Positions 9,274 to 16,972 of a DNA stretch of 64,000 nucleotides are shown in pieces. The notes beneath the pieces were generated by a model. The model made no database searches, was not told the origin of the DNA, and was given only the letters and a program-made list of their open reading frames with translations. Position numbers and translations under genes: made by a program. How positions within the stretch are numbered: position 1 is the stretch's first letter; each line of letters starts with the position of its first letter. This DNA is from Gemmatimonadota bacterium (GTDB lineage: Bacteria; Gemmatimonadota; Gemmatimonadetes; Longimicrobiales; Gaopeijiaceae): positions 54,791-118,790 of the forward strand of contig JAJEBR010000124.1 of NCBI GenBank assembly GCA_022822445.1, in the 5' to 3' direction.

Positions 9274-11037
9274 CTACCCCACCGCCGTCGCCGCCAGCAC
9301 CACCACAAGCACCACCACCGTGAGCGGCGTGCCCAGCCGCGCGTAGTCGCCGAAGCGGTAGCCGCCGAGTCCGTAGACCATCAGGTTGGTCTGGTAGGCG
9401 ACCGGCGTCATGAACGACGCGGAAGCGGAGAGCGCAACCGCCACCGCGACCGTCCGCACGTCGATCCCGAAGCCGGCGCCGGTGGAGATCGCGATCGGGA
9501 GCACCAGCGCGGCGGCCGCGTTGTTGGTGATGACGGAGCTGAGCGCGACCGTCGCGATCACGATCCCCGCCATCGCGCCCTGCGCCCCGAAGCGCCCGAA
9601 GCCGTCGGTCACCACGCGGGCGGCCGCCTCCCCCAGCAGGGAGCTCTCCACCGCAGCCGCAAGCCCGAAGGCCGCCCCGATCACCACGATCACGTCGAAG
9701 TCGATCGAGTCCTTGGCCTCGTTGGGGGTGAGGATGCCCAGGCCGACCAGCGCGAGCGCGCCCAGCAGCGAGAGGTGCAGGATCGGGAGGACGCCCAGCC
9801 CCGCCCCCAGCACGATCGCGGCGCCGATCGCGACGACCGTCCAGGCGTTGCGGGTCGGCTCCGGCGAGGGCGCCCCGAGGAGCGACAGCAGCGCGAAGTC
9901 GTCGCGGTCCCGCCAGCGCGTTCCGAACCCCCGGTCGGCGATGACGAGCAGGGTGTCGCCGGGCTTGAGCGGGGTGCGCGCCAGGTGGCCGCGGATGGGT
10001 TCGCCGGAGCGGTGGATGGCCAGAACCGTCGCCTGGTAGCGTGCCAGGAAGGTGACGTCGACCAGCGAGTGGCCGACCAGCGGAGATTCGGTCGCCACGA
10101 CGGCCTCGAAGCAGGCGTGCCGCGGGCTGCGGAACTCGTAGGGCAGGTGCGGCTGCTGCGCCGACGCCAGCCCCGAGATGTCGTGCAGGCCGAGAACCGT
10201 CCCCGTGTCCCCGATGAGGGTCAGGAAGTCGCCCCCCCTGAGCACCTTGTCCGGGGCGATCTGGCCCGCCCCCTCTCCGTCCCGCTCGAAGTAGACGATC
10301 CGTGCGTCCTCCGGCAGCAGCCCCTGGGCGTGGCTCACCGGTTGGCCGTCGAGGGGCCCGCCCGGCTCGACGATCATGCGTACCGAGAAGCTGCGTCCGC
10401 CCGAGCGTGCCTCTTGCCGGGGCGGCCGGCGATCCGGGAGCAGGTTGGGAGCGGCGAGCGCGTTGATCACGAGGCCGACCAGCGCGATCGGCAGCGCGAT
10501 GCGGGTGAGCTCGAACATCGTGAAGGGCTCGTACCCCTCGGCCTGCAGGAGGCCCGACACCACGAGGTTGGTCGACGTGCCGATGAGCGTCGTCATCCCC
10601 CCCAGAATCGCCGCGAAGGAGAGCGGCATGAGGTAGCGGGAGGCCGAATCGCCGCGCCGGTCCGCCCACTCGTCCACCTGGGGGGCGAGCATGGCGATGA
10701 TGGGCGTGTTGTTCAGGAACGCCGAGGCGGCCGCCACCGGCACCGTCAGCCGGAGCAGCGCCAGCCGCACACTCTTCCCCGCACCCAGGGTGGCGCGCAC
10801 GATCGGCTGCAGCGCGCCGCTCTTCTCGACCGCGCGCGCGAGCACGTACAGCGCCGCGACCGTGATCGGCGCAGGGTTGGCAAAGCCCTGAAAGGCCTGC
10901 GCGGGGGTCAGCACCCCCACGACCAGGAGGATCACGACGGCACCCATGAAGGTCACCGCCGGCGCAACCAGATCGCGGGCGAGCAACACGACCGCAACCA
11001 CAATCACCGCCAGCGTCAGCCAGGCTTCCCAGCTCAT
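9274..11037 (-). CDS. SLC13/DASS-family anion permease with internal TrkA-C (RCK-C) domains
   Basis: A 587-residue inner-membrane transporter of the divalent anion:sodium symporter type, which carries dicarboxylates, sulfate or similar anions. It has two membrane halves, each with the family's re-entrant asparagine motif: SAFLNNTPIIAMLAP in the first and SVITNNAAAALVLP in the second. The glycine and threonine-rich loops GGMTTLIGTSTNLV and SFMTPVAYQTNLMV are also present. Between the halves, about residues 205-385, is a soluble stretch resembling two TrkA C-terminal domains (for example SHAQGLLPEDARIVYF and GDTLLVIADRGFG), which usually bind a regulatory ligand. This architecture is common in bacteria and often annotated as an SLC13 permease. 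The substrate cannot be told. Confidence 0.87.
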   Translation of the reverse strand: MSWEAWLTLAVIVVAVVLLARDLVAPAVTFMGAVVILLVVGVLTPAQAFQGFANPAPITVAALYVLARAVEKSGALQPIVRATLGAGKSVRLALLRLTVPVAAASAFLNNTPIIAMLAPQVDEWADRRGDSASRYLMPLSFAAILGGMTTLIGTSTNLVVSGLLQAEGYEPFTMFELTRIALPIALVGLVINALAAPNLLPDRRPPRQEARSGGRSFSVRMIVEPGGPLDGQPVSHAQGLLPEDARIVYFERDGEGAGQIAPDKVLRGGDFLTLIGDTGTVLGLHDISGLASAQQPHLPYEFRSPRHACFEAVVATESPLVGHSLVDVTFLARYQATVLAIHRSGEPIRGHLARTPLKPGDTLLVIADRGFGTRWRDRDDFALLSLLGAPSPEPTRNAWTVVAIGAAIVLGAGLGVLPILHLSLLGALALVGLGILTPNEAKDSIDFDVIVVIGAAFGLAAAVESSLLGEAAARVVTDGFGRFGAQGAMAGIVIATVALSSVITNNAAAALVLPIAISTGAGFGIDVRTVAVAVALSASASFMTPVAYQTNLMVYGLGGYRFGDYARLGTPLTVVVLVVVLAATAVG

Positions 11038-11116
11038 GTTGGTCCCACGGCGGGCAGCCTCCGCGGCGGCGGTCGCTTGTCAGGGTTGGTTGGAAATGGC
11101 CGGCGGCCCCGGCAGG

Positions 11117-11497
11117 CTAGACCCCGAAGAGCAGGCCGACCACCATGTGGATCACGAACATCGCCAGCGCAGCCGCCAGCGCCGCCCCGAAGTTCCTCAC
11201 TTCGAATCCCCGCACCACCGCCGCCGTCATCTTCAGCATGAGGGCGTTGATTACGAACACCACGAGCCCGAGGGTCAGCATGGTCAGCGGCAACAGGATC
11301 GGCGCGAAGAAGGTCCAGACCAGCTTGTTCCCCAGGGCGAGCACCACCGCGCTAACGATGGCCGCTCCCCAGCCCTCGATTTCGACGCCCCGAATGACCC
11401 TGCTTACCAGGAAGAGCACCCCGGCGCTGACCAGCGTGCCCACGACGATGTTCAACAGAAATCCCACGATGCCGGTCAGCGTGCCAATCAAGTCCAC
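11117..11497 (-). CDS. PF04020-type four-helix membrane protein (phage holin superfamily IV / YvlD-like)
   Basis: A 126-residue protein almost entirely made of four hydrophobic segments, with the small glycine-rich signatures typical of the YvlD/holin-IV family (LVSRVIRGVEIEGWGAAIVSA near residue 35, ALGNKLVWTFFAPILLPLTMLTLGLVVFVINALML in the middle, and a final FVIHMVVGLLFGV). The family is widespread and its role is unknown. The start is GTG at 11497 with GGAGG ten bases upstream. An AT-rich stretch containing AGATATATCT lies about 40 bases upstream of the start and may hold the promoter. Its 3' end is 79 bases from the SLC13 permease start, so the two may be co-transcribed. Confidence 0.8.
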   Translation of the reverse strand: MDLIGTLTGIVGFLLNIVVGTLVSAGVLFLVSRVIRGVEIEGWGAAIVSAVVLALGNKLVWTFFAPILLPLTMLTLGLVVFVINALMLKMTAAVVRGFEVRNFGAALAAALAMFVIHMVVGLLFGV

Positions 11498-11589
11498 GGC
11501 TTCAAGCCTCCATTTGGTCCGTTTGCGAAGTTGTCAGATATATCTACAGACGAGCGGCAGGGGCGCAAGGTTTCGCGCGGACCGGCCGC

Positions 11590-13986
11590 CTACGGGATCA
11601 GCGCCCTCCTTCCCGTATTGCGCACGATGAAGAGCCCGTCGCCGGTGCTCGTCATCACCACCACGCCGCTCTTGAAGTACGGGTAGTTGCTCCAGGAGGC
11701 GCCGCCGTACGGCGAGTTGTCGAAAAATGCGATCTCGACGGGATTGGTGGGGTCGGTGATGTCCAGGATCCTCAGCCCCGCGCCGTAGTTCGACTGGTAC
11801 ATCAGGTTGCCGAGGATGTAGAGGTTGTGGTCGGTGTCCGGGGTCTCGGCGATGTACTCCGCCGCGAGGAACGGTTCGTCGAGGTCCTCGAGATCCCAGA
11901 TCAGGGTGCGCGTGCCCTCGACCAGCCCCTGCGGCTCGTCGCCCTCGTCGTTCATGTAGAAGAAGCGGTGATCGTCGGTGAGCCACCCCTGGTGCGCGTA
12001 CGCCGCGTGCGGATACGTCGCGAACGAGATCGCGACCGGGTTGTCCTTGTCGGTCACGTCGGCGATGCTGAGCGCGTCTTCGTTCGACCCCAGGCAGATC
12101 TCGCGGCCGCGGTACTCCTCGTCGGGGCCGTGGTAGACGACGCACTGCGCGTCGTGGGAGTAGCCGGTGCCGCGCCGGCCCGTGTTGGTGTCCGCGAAGC
12201 AACCCGCGAAGACCGGGCTGGCGGGCTCGCTCAGGTCGAGCATGTGCAGCCCGCCGCCGCAGGTCTCGCCGCCCCCGCTCGCGCCCACGACGTACGCGAA
12301 GGGCGTCGCCGGGTTGATGACGATGTTGTGGGCGCTGGCGATTCCGTCGTAGTGGAAGTCGGGCTCGAAGGTGACCGGATCGCCGCTCACGTCGCGCAGG
12401 CGGCGCAGGTCGAAGACCTGGACGCCGTGCTCGCCGGCGCCGTCGGCCACGATGTAGGCGTGGTCGGCGAAGACCTTCATGTCGCGCCAGATCGCGCTGC
12501 GCGAGCCCGGCGTCTTGGGAAGGTTGCCGAGCATGACGGGGTTGTAGGGGTCGGTGAGGTCGACGAAGGCGGTTCCGTCGGTGCGCCCCACGATCGCGAT
12601 CTCGCGTCCGGTTTCGGGGTCCGTCCACCCCCACAGGTCGTTGACCCGCGCGCCGCGCCCTCCGGCCAGATCCTTGATCGGCAGGAAGGAGATGATGTTG
12701 ACGTTGTTGCACTCGTACCCGGCGGCGTCGCTCTCCACGCAGGGGATCTCCTCGTCCAGTCCGGTGATGGCGGGAAGGCCGCGGTGCTCGCCGATCACGA
12801 GCTGCCCGGCGCTCCATCCCATGGCCCCGCTGCGCTCGGCGATGACCACGCCGCCCGCCCGCTCGTCGATCCCGCTGGCGCCGACAGCGGCCACGTCGCC
12901 GCCCACCGCCAGCGAATTGCCGTACGACGCGTTCGCCGCCAGACCCTGGCCGGCCGATTCGGTTGCGCCGGTCCACTCGCCCGCGGCGTCCCGGGTGAAG
13001 CGGTAGACGCTCCCGTTGCCGTTGCCGGAGCCGGGGGCGCCGACCCAGACGATGTCGCCGTCGAAGCCGATCGCCGAGCCGAAGCGCGAGCGCACGCCGC
13101 CGCTGAAGGGGACCAGGGTGGCGCCGCGCTCGACCGAGCCCCTGCCGGCATCGATGGCGAAGGTGAGCACGGCCCCCATGCCGGGCGAGGCGTTGGGCGC
13201 GCCCACGAGGGCGAGGCTGTCCCGGAGCGCGATGGACGACCCGAAGCCGCCCCCGTCGCCGACCTCTTCCGGCGCCGTGAGGGGGCCGAGTGCGGTGATG
13301 GTCCCTGTAGCGGGATCCAGCCGGAGCGCGTGCACCTCCACCGGGGTCTCGGGGCCTCGCGCCGTCGCGACCAGGGCCAGGTCGCCGCTAAGCGCCAGGC
13401 GCGTCCCGAAGCGCTGTCCCGCGCCCTCGGGGCGGTAGCGGCCGGCCTGCGACCATCCCGAACCGCTCTGCACGAAGAGGTAAACGGCTCCGGCACCGTC
13501 GTCCTCACCCGGCGCCGCGACGAGCGCGACGTTGCCGTCCAGCGCCACGGACGCCCCGAACGCGGCGTCCTCCGATGGCGTACCGGAGCCGAGCCGCGCG
13601 GCCTCGCTCCACCCCCCCCGCCCGTCGGCGCGGAAGACGAACGCCGCGCCCGCGCCACTCTCCCAGCGCGGCGCGCCCACGATCGCGAGAGCACCCCCGG
13701 CATCGAGCGCGCTCCCGAAGCCATCGGGCGGCCCGCCGACCGGCGACGCGCTCAGCCGGGCCACCTCGCTCCAGCTTCCGGCCGCCTGCCCATAGACGTA
13801 CACGACACCCGGCAGCGCGGCGGCACCGGGCTCGCCGACAAGGACCTGGCCGCTGCTCACGGCGACGCTCCCTCCGTACTGCTGGGCGCGGAGCCCGCCG
13901 TCCGGTGTGAAGGCGGGAGCGGCCGACAACGCTAGCACGGTGAGGGCCGCAAGGGCGGAAAAGGACGGAATGCGGTGGGTCTTCAT
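11590..13986 (-). CDS. Secreted FG-GAP-repeat plus choice-of-anchor-B/LVIVD propeller protein
   Basis: A 798-residue exported protein. Residues 1-35 are a signal peptide. Roughly residues 36-430 carry about seven repeats of integrin-alpha/FG-GAP type, such as FGASVALDGNVALVAAPG and RFGSAIGFDGDIVWVGAPG. The second half (from about IPCVESDAAGYECNN) is the choice-of-anchor-B domain, an LVIVD-like propeller with DLTDPYNPVMLGNLP, AHNIVINPATPFAYVVGA, GYSHDAQCVVYHGPD and ITDPTNPVEIAFFDN. Such proteins are secreted by many marine and soil bacteria; their ligands are unknown. The ATG at 13986 is chosen because the signal peptide follows it at once. It is the last gene of a minus-strand run susC-susD-two lipoproteins-this gene, 198 bases after the lipoprotein gene, so membership of one operon is plausible but unproven. 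Confidence 0.85.
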   Translation of the reverse strand: MKTHRIPSFSALAALTVLALSAAPAFTPDGGLRAQQYGGSVAVSSGQVLVGEPGAAALPGVVYVYGQAAGSWSEVARLSASPVGGPPDGFGSALDAGGALAIVGAPRWESGAGAAFVFRADGRGGWSEAARLGSGTPSEDAAFGASVALDGNVALVAAPGEDDGAGAVYLFVQSGSGWSQAGRYRPEGAGQRFGTRLALSGDLALVATARGPETPVEVHALRLDPATGTITALGPLTAPEEVGDGGGFGSSIALRDSLALVGAPNASPGMGAVLTFAIDAGRGSVERGATLVPFSGGVRSRFGSAIGFDGDIVWVGAPGSGNGNGSVYRFTRDAAGEWTGATESAGQGLAANASYGNSLAVGGDVAAVGASGIDERAGGVVIAERSGAMGWSAGQLVIGEHRGLPAITGLDEEIPCVESDAAGYECNNVNIISFLPIKDLAGGRGARVNDLWGWTDPETGREIAIVGRTDGTAFVDLTDPYNPVMLGNLPKTPGSRSAIWRDMKVFADHAYIVADGAGEHGVQVFDLRRLRDVSGDPVTFEPDFHYDGIASAHNIVINPATPFAYVVGASGGGETCGGGLHMLDLSEPASPVFAGCFADTNTGRRGTGYSHDAQCVVYHGPDEEYRGREICLGSNEDALSIADVTDKDNPVAISFATYPHAAYAHQGWLTDDHRFFYMNDEGDEPQGLVEGTRTLIWDLEDLDEPFLAAEYIAETPDTDHNLYILGNLMYQSNYGAGLRILDITDPTNPVEIAFFDNSPYGGASWSNYPYFKSGVVVMTSTGDGLFIVRNTGRRALIP

Positions 13987-14184
13987 GATGGCTGGCCTCG
14001 CTCCTGGCTGGGGTACCGATCGGCCTTCCAATGTACACCCGACCAGCCAACGGGGGCCACCGGCCATTCCCGGTAGTCGCGGGTTCGGGGGCCTATCCGC
14101 GGGTGTCCGCGCGGCGAGGAGCCGGTGCTGGGCAAAGCCGGATCCGGCCTTGCCGCCGACGCACCGACCCGGCCGGGGCACCCC

Positions 14185-14715
14185 TCAGCGCTTCACGCCC
14201 GTGCGCACCTCCATGAAGAGATCGGCGTAGACCTGCCGGAAATCTTCCTTGACCGACCCGGGCAGAGGTGCCGGATGCCAGCCCCGGCCGACCCGGTCCC
14301 GGCTCGTGACCTCGTTCTGCAGCTCCCAGGTGATGCGGTACACGGCCCCGCCACCGAACTCCGGCTCAAGCGCCCGGCCGCGAAGCACGAAGCGGTTGCG
14401 CGCATTGGACACGCCACGGACCTCCTCCTCCGCCACGACCTCGCGCTCCACCCAGTTGCTCTCGTAGTAGAGCTCCTGGACGCTCTGTTCACGCCGGTTG
14501 AGGCGAAACGAGTGCTTCTGGACGATCAACTGGACGCCGGATTCCAAGGTGGCCGGAGTAAGCCGGCCCAGATCCTCGCGCCAGTAGTTCCGTGTGACCT
14601 CGCTAACGCCCATGGTGCCGACGCACCCTGCCATCAGGACGGTCAGCAGAACAACGCAGACGGGAACAGCCGACGGCCGGGATGACATCCCCGGACGCGG
14701 CCGTTCCCGCCTCAT
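14185..14715 (-). CDS. Unknown lipoprotein, paralogue A of a tandem pair
   Basis: A 176-residue lipoprotein with lipobox LMAGC (Cys31). It shares four blocks with the gene immediately upstream: RNYWREDLGRL, VVAEEEVRGVSNARNR, YRITWELQNEVT and the C-terminal EVRTGVKR. These identities over the whole mature region, with the same gene orientation, show a tandem duplication followed by divergence. The ATG at 14715 is preferred over a GTG at 14730 because GAGG lies nine bases before it. The pair follows susC and susD, so the proteins may be outer-membrane-anchored accessory subunits of that uptake system. No known family is recognised. Confidence 0.72.
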   Translation of the reverse strand: MRRERPRPGMSSRPSAVPVCVVLLTVLMAGCVGTMGVSEVTRNYWREDLGRLTPATLESGVQLIVQKHSFRLNRREQSVQELYYESNWVEREVVAEEEVRGVSNARNRFVLRGRALEPEFGGGAVYRITWELQNEVTSRDRVGRGWHPAPLPGSVKEDFRQVYADLFMEVRTGVKR

Positions 14716-14738
14716 GTGAGTCGTCCTCACCGGTCAGG

Positions 14739-15290
14739 TCAGCGTCTCACGCCCGTCCTGACCTCAAGCGTGAGATCGGTGAAGATCGGGCGGAACTCCG
14801 CGATCACCGAAGCCGGCACAATGTCGGGGTGCCAGTTCGAGTTGGTCTCGGTCGTTACCTCGTTCGCCAACTCCCAGGTCATCCGGTAGTTGTCGACGTT
14901 CCCGACGCCCGACTCCACGCCTCTGATCAAGATGCGGTTGCGAGCGTTGGTGACGCCCCGCACCTCCTCTTCGGCCACGATGGTGCGGGCGACCCAGCTG
15001 AACTCCCAGCGGACCTCTCCACCCTCGCGAAACCGATTCTCCAGGCGAAGCGAGTGCTTCGGAGTGATCTTGGCGAGCGCTTCGTCGATGGTCGCCGTAT
15101 TCAGGCGACCGAGGTCCTCGCGCCAGTAGTTCCGGGCCACCGGGCCCGCGGTCGCGCACCCGGCAACGCCGAGCAGCATGACCGCGAGCGCGACGCCGGC
15201 AACCCCCGGCCGGATGGCCGTCCGGGGGTGCCTGCGTCCCGATGCGAACCCGCTAGCGGCGTCTTTCGATCGCTTCAGGGTCAGCAGCAT
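14739..15290 (-). CDS. Unknown lipoprotein, paralogue B of a tandem pair
   Basis: A 183-residue lipoprotein with lipobox GVAGC (Cys45) after an unusually long basic n-region, which may mean the true start is downstream. The mature part carries RNYWREDLGRL, IVAEEEVRGVTNARNR, YRMTWELANEVT and EVRTGVRR, matching paralogue A block by block. The ATG at 15290 overlaps the 3' end of susD by 38 bases, so translation is probably coupled to susD. Function is unknown; the position suggests a role on the periplasmic or outer face of the SusCD complex. Confidence 0.72.
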   Translation of the reverse strand: MLLTLKRSKDAASGFASGRRHPRTAIRPGVAGVALAVMLLGVAGCATAGPVARNYWREDLGRLNTATIDEALAKITPKHSLRLENRFREGGEVRWEFSWVARTIVAEEEVRGVTNARNRILIRGVESGVGNVDNYRMTWELANEVTTETNSNWHPDIVPASVIAEFRPIFTDLTLEVRTGVRR

Positions 15291-16950
15291 TTTCGTGTAC
15301 CTGTCTCCACAGTTCGTGGGCTCTCAACTTCTTGCGGATGCCTTCCGGCGTGACATCGTCGAGGATGTCCGGTGCCGAACTGTTTCCACCGGGCCCGCCG
15401 AAGGTGTAGATCTCCATCAACAGGAGATCGAGTTCGATGCCGGGAATCGGCAACTGCGTCCAGCTGTGCTGAACCAGGTCGCCCCACCCGCGGTCGTCGA
15501 AATACTCGGTCGCCATTCCGTAGTTGAACAGCTCGATCCGCTTCTCGTACTTGTACGCCTCCCAGAGGTTGCCGCAGGAGCCGTCGTTCATCTTCGGCAC
15601 GCAGCGGTCGCCCCCCGGCGCCACGCCGTTGGGATCGGTGAACGGCGGCAGCTCGCCGTTGGCGCGGGACATGTTGACGTGCTCCATCAACGCGGCCGTG
15701 TTGCCGAGGTGGTAGTTCGCCTCCGCGGCGATGATGTCCAGCTCCAACTGCGTCATGTCCGGCCAGACGGTCTCGTAGCGGTAGTCGTACCACAGATAGG
15801 CCCAACGCCAGTCGATGTAGTTGGAGTAGTGGTAGATGCCACGGTCCGCCGGGAAGGGGCTGCTGCCCATGTAGCGGAAGAACTTTCCGCACATGGCACT
15901 GTCGTTCGGTGCCGGGCACGGCCCGGTCGGCTTGATCCGGACGTCGTCGGTGTCCATGTCGAAGGGAGTGCGCTGGTCCAGCGGCGCGTTGATCCACCTC
16001 TGGTATTCGCCCGACGCGTCGGCCGGCCCGATCCTGCGGTAGTCGGCCCGGGCCCAGCCGGTGAACCACGCGAGGTAGGTCTTGCCGTAGTGATAGATCC
16101 AGTTGCCGCCCGTTTCACGGACTCCGCCGTAGGTCTCGGAGATGCCCATCTGGGCGTCCGCGAGGATGGCCGACCAGTTGAGCGCCTGGCGCTCCGCCGG
16201 GGTGCGCGGAACCTGCGTCCGGTAGCGTGTGCGCATGGCGCGCGCCACCTCCGCCATCCGGTCCCCGTCCCAGTCGTGCTGGAATCCGACCCAGAGGTCC
16301 GGGATCGTGAAGTTGGCGCCCTGGGCGCCCTGAATCACCTCGGCGTACAGCTCCTCGGCCTTCGCCCAGACCTGGTCGTAGGGAACCGGTTCGAGGGTGC
16401 CCAGTTCGTCCGCCGACACCTGTTCGGTGACCAGGAACGCCTGGTCGTGTATCACGGCCAGGTTGGAGAAGTTCAGTGCCTGGATCAGCTTGCCGAAGAG
16501 CTGCAGTCGCAACGTGTTGTCCGGCGCCTCCGGACCCTCCTGGATACGGAGTCCTCCGTCGATGGCGAGCAAACCGTCGCGCGCCGCCGCAAGAGACGCG
16601 TACGACTGCTGCCACGGAAGCCTGGCCACCGCGTTGCTGCCGTAGGACGCGTCGTTGTTCCAGGCGACGCGGGGCTCGGAACAGTTGTCGCGCATCCCGA
16701 AGTTGCCCCACGACGAGGAGTGGGAGTCGGCGACGCAGCTCATCGCCGCGCCGGGGTACAGGCCCTGGGCGGTATACTCCCAGGTGGAGAACCCGCCCGA
16801 GACCAGGGCCTCGACGTCACCGGGGGTCCGGATGGCCCGTTCCCGGTCCGGGGCGTTCAGGTTCTGGACCTCGAGATCGAGGCACGCGCTCGCGGTAAGC
16901 AGCACCGCGGCACAAAGCCCGACCATCGAGCTCAGTTTCTTCATTCTCAT
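15253..16950 (-). CDS. SusD/RagB-family outer-membrane lipoprotein
   Basis: Surface lipoprotein that caps a SusC-type TonB-dependent transporter and captures substrate. The 565-residue product begins MRMKKLSSMVGLCAAVLLTASAC with lipidated Cys23. It shows the family's TPR-rich helical build: LDLEVQNLNAPDRERAI at the N-terminus (compare the N-terminal SusD-like LDV..P), ALNFSNLAVIHDQAF, and the C-terminal WEAYKYEKRIELFNYGMATEYFDDRGWGDL, equivalent to the SusD E-R-ELAFEG-R-FDLRRW motif. Its start is 22 bases after the susC stop, the classical order. Unlike Bacteroidota polysaccharide loci, no glycoside hydrolase is nearby; the neighbour across the divergent promoter is an S9 peptidase, which favours a peptide substrate as in RagAB. 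Confidence 0.88.
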   Translation of the reverse strand: MRMKKLSSMVGLCAAVLLTASACLDLEVQNLNAPDRERAIRTPGDVEALVSGGFSTWEYTAQGLYPGAAMSCVADSHSSSWGNFGMRDNCSEPRVAWNNDASYGSNAVARLPWQQSYASLAAARDGLLAIDGGLRIQEGPEAPDNTLRLQLFGKLIQALNFSNLAVIHDQAFLVTEQVSADELGTLEPVPYDQVWAKAEELYAEVIQGAQGANFTIPDLWVGFQHDWDGDRMAEVARAMRTRYRTQVPRTPAERQALNWSAILADAQMGISETYGGVRETGGNWIYHYGKTYLAWFTGWARADYRRIGPADASGEYQRWINAPLDQRTPFDMDTDDVRIKPTGPCPAPNDSAMCGKFFRYMGSSPFPADRGIYHYSNYIDWRWAYLWYDYRYETVWPDMTQLELDIIAAEANYHLGNTAALMEHVNMSRANGELPPFTDPNGVAPGGDRCVPKMNDGSCGNLWEAYKYEKRIELFNYGMATEYFDDRGWGDLVQHSWTQLPIPGIELDLLLMEIYTFGGPGGNSSAPDILDDVTPEGIRKKLRAHELWRQVHENAADPEAIERRR

Positions 16951-16972
16951 TGGATTGATGTCCCTTTCTGTC

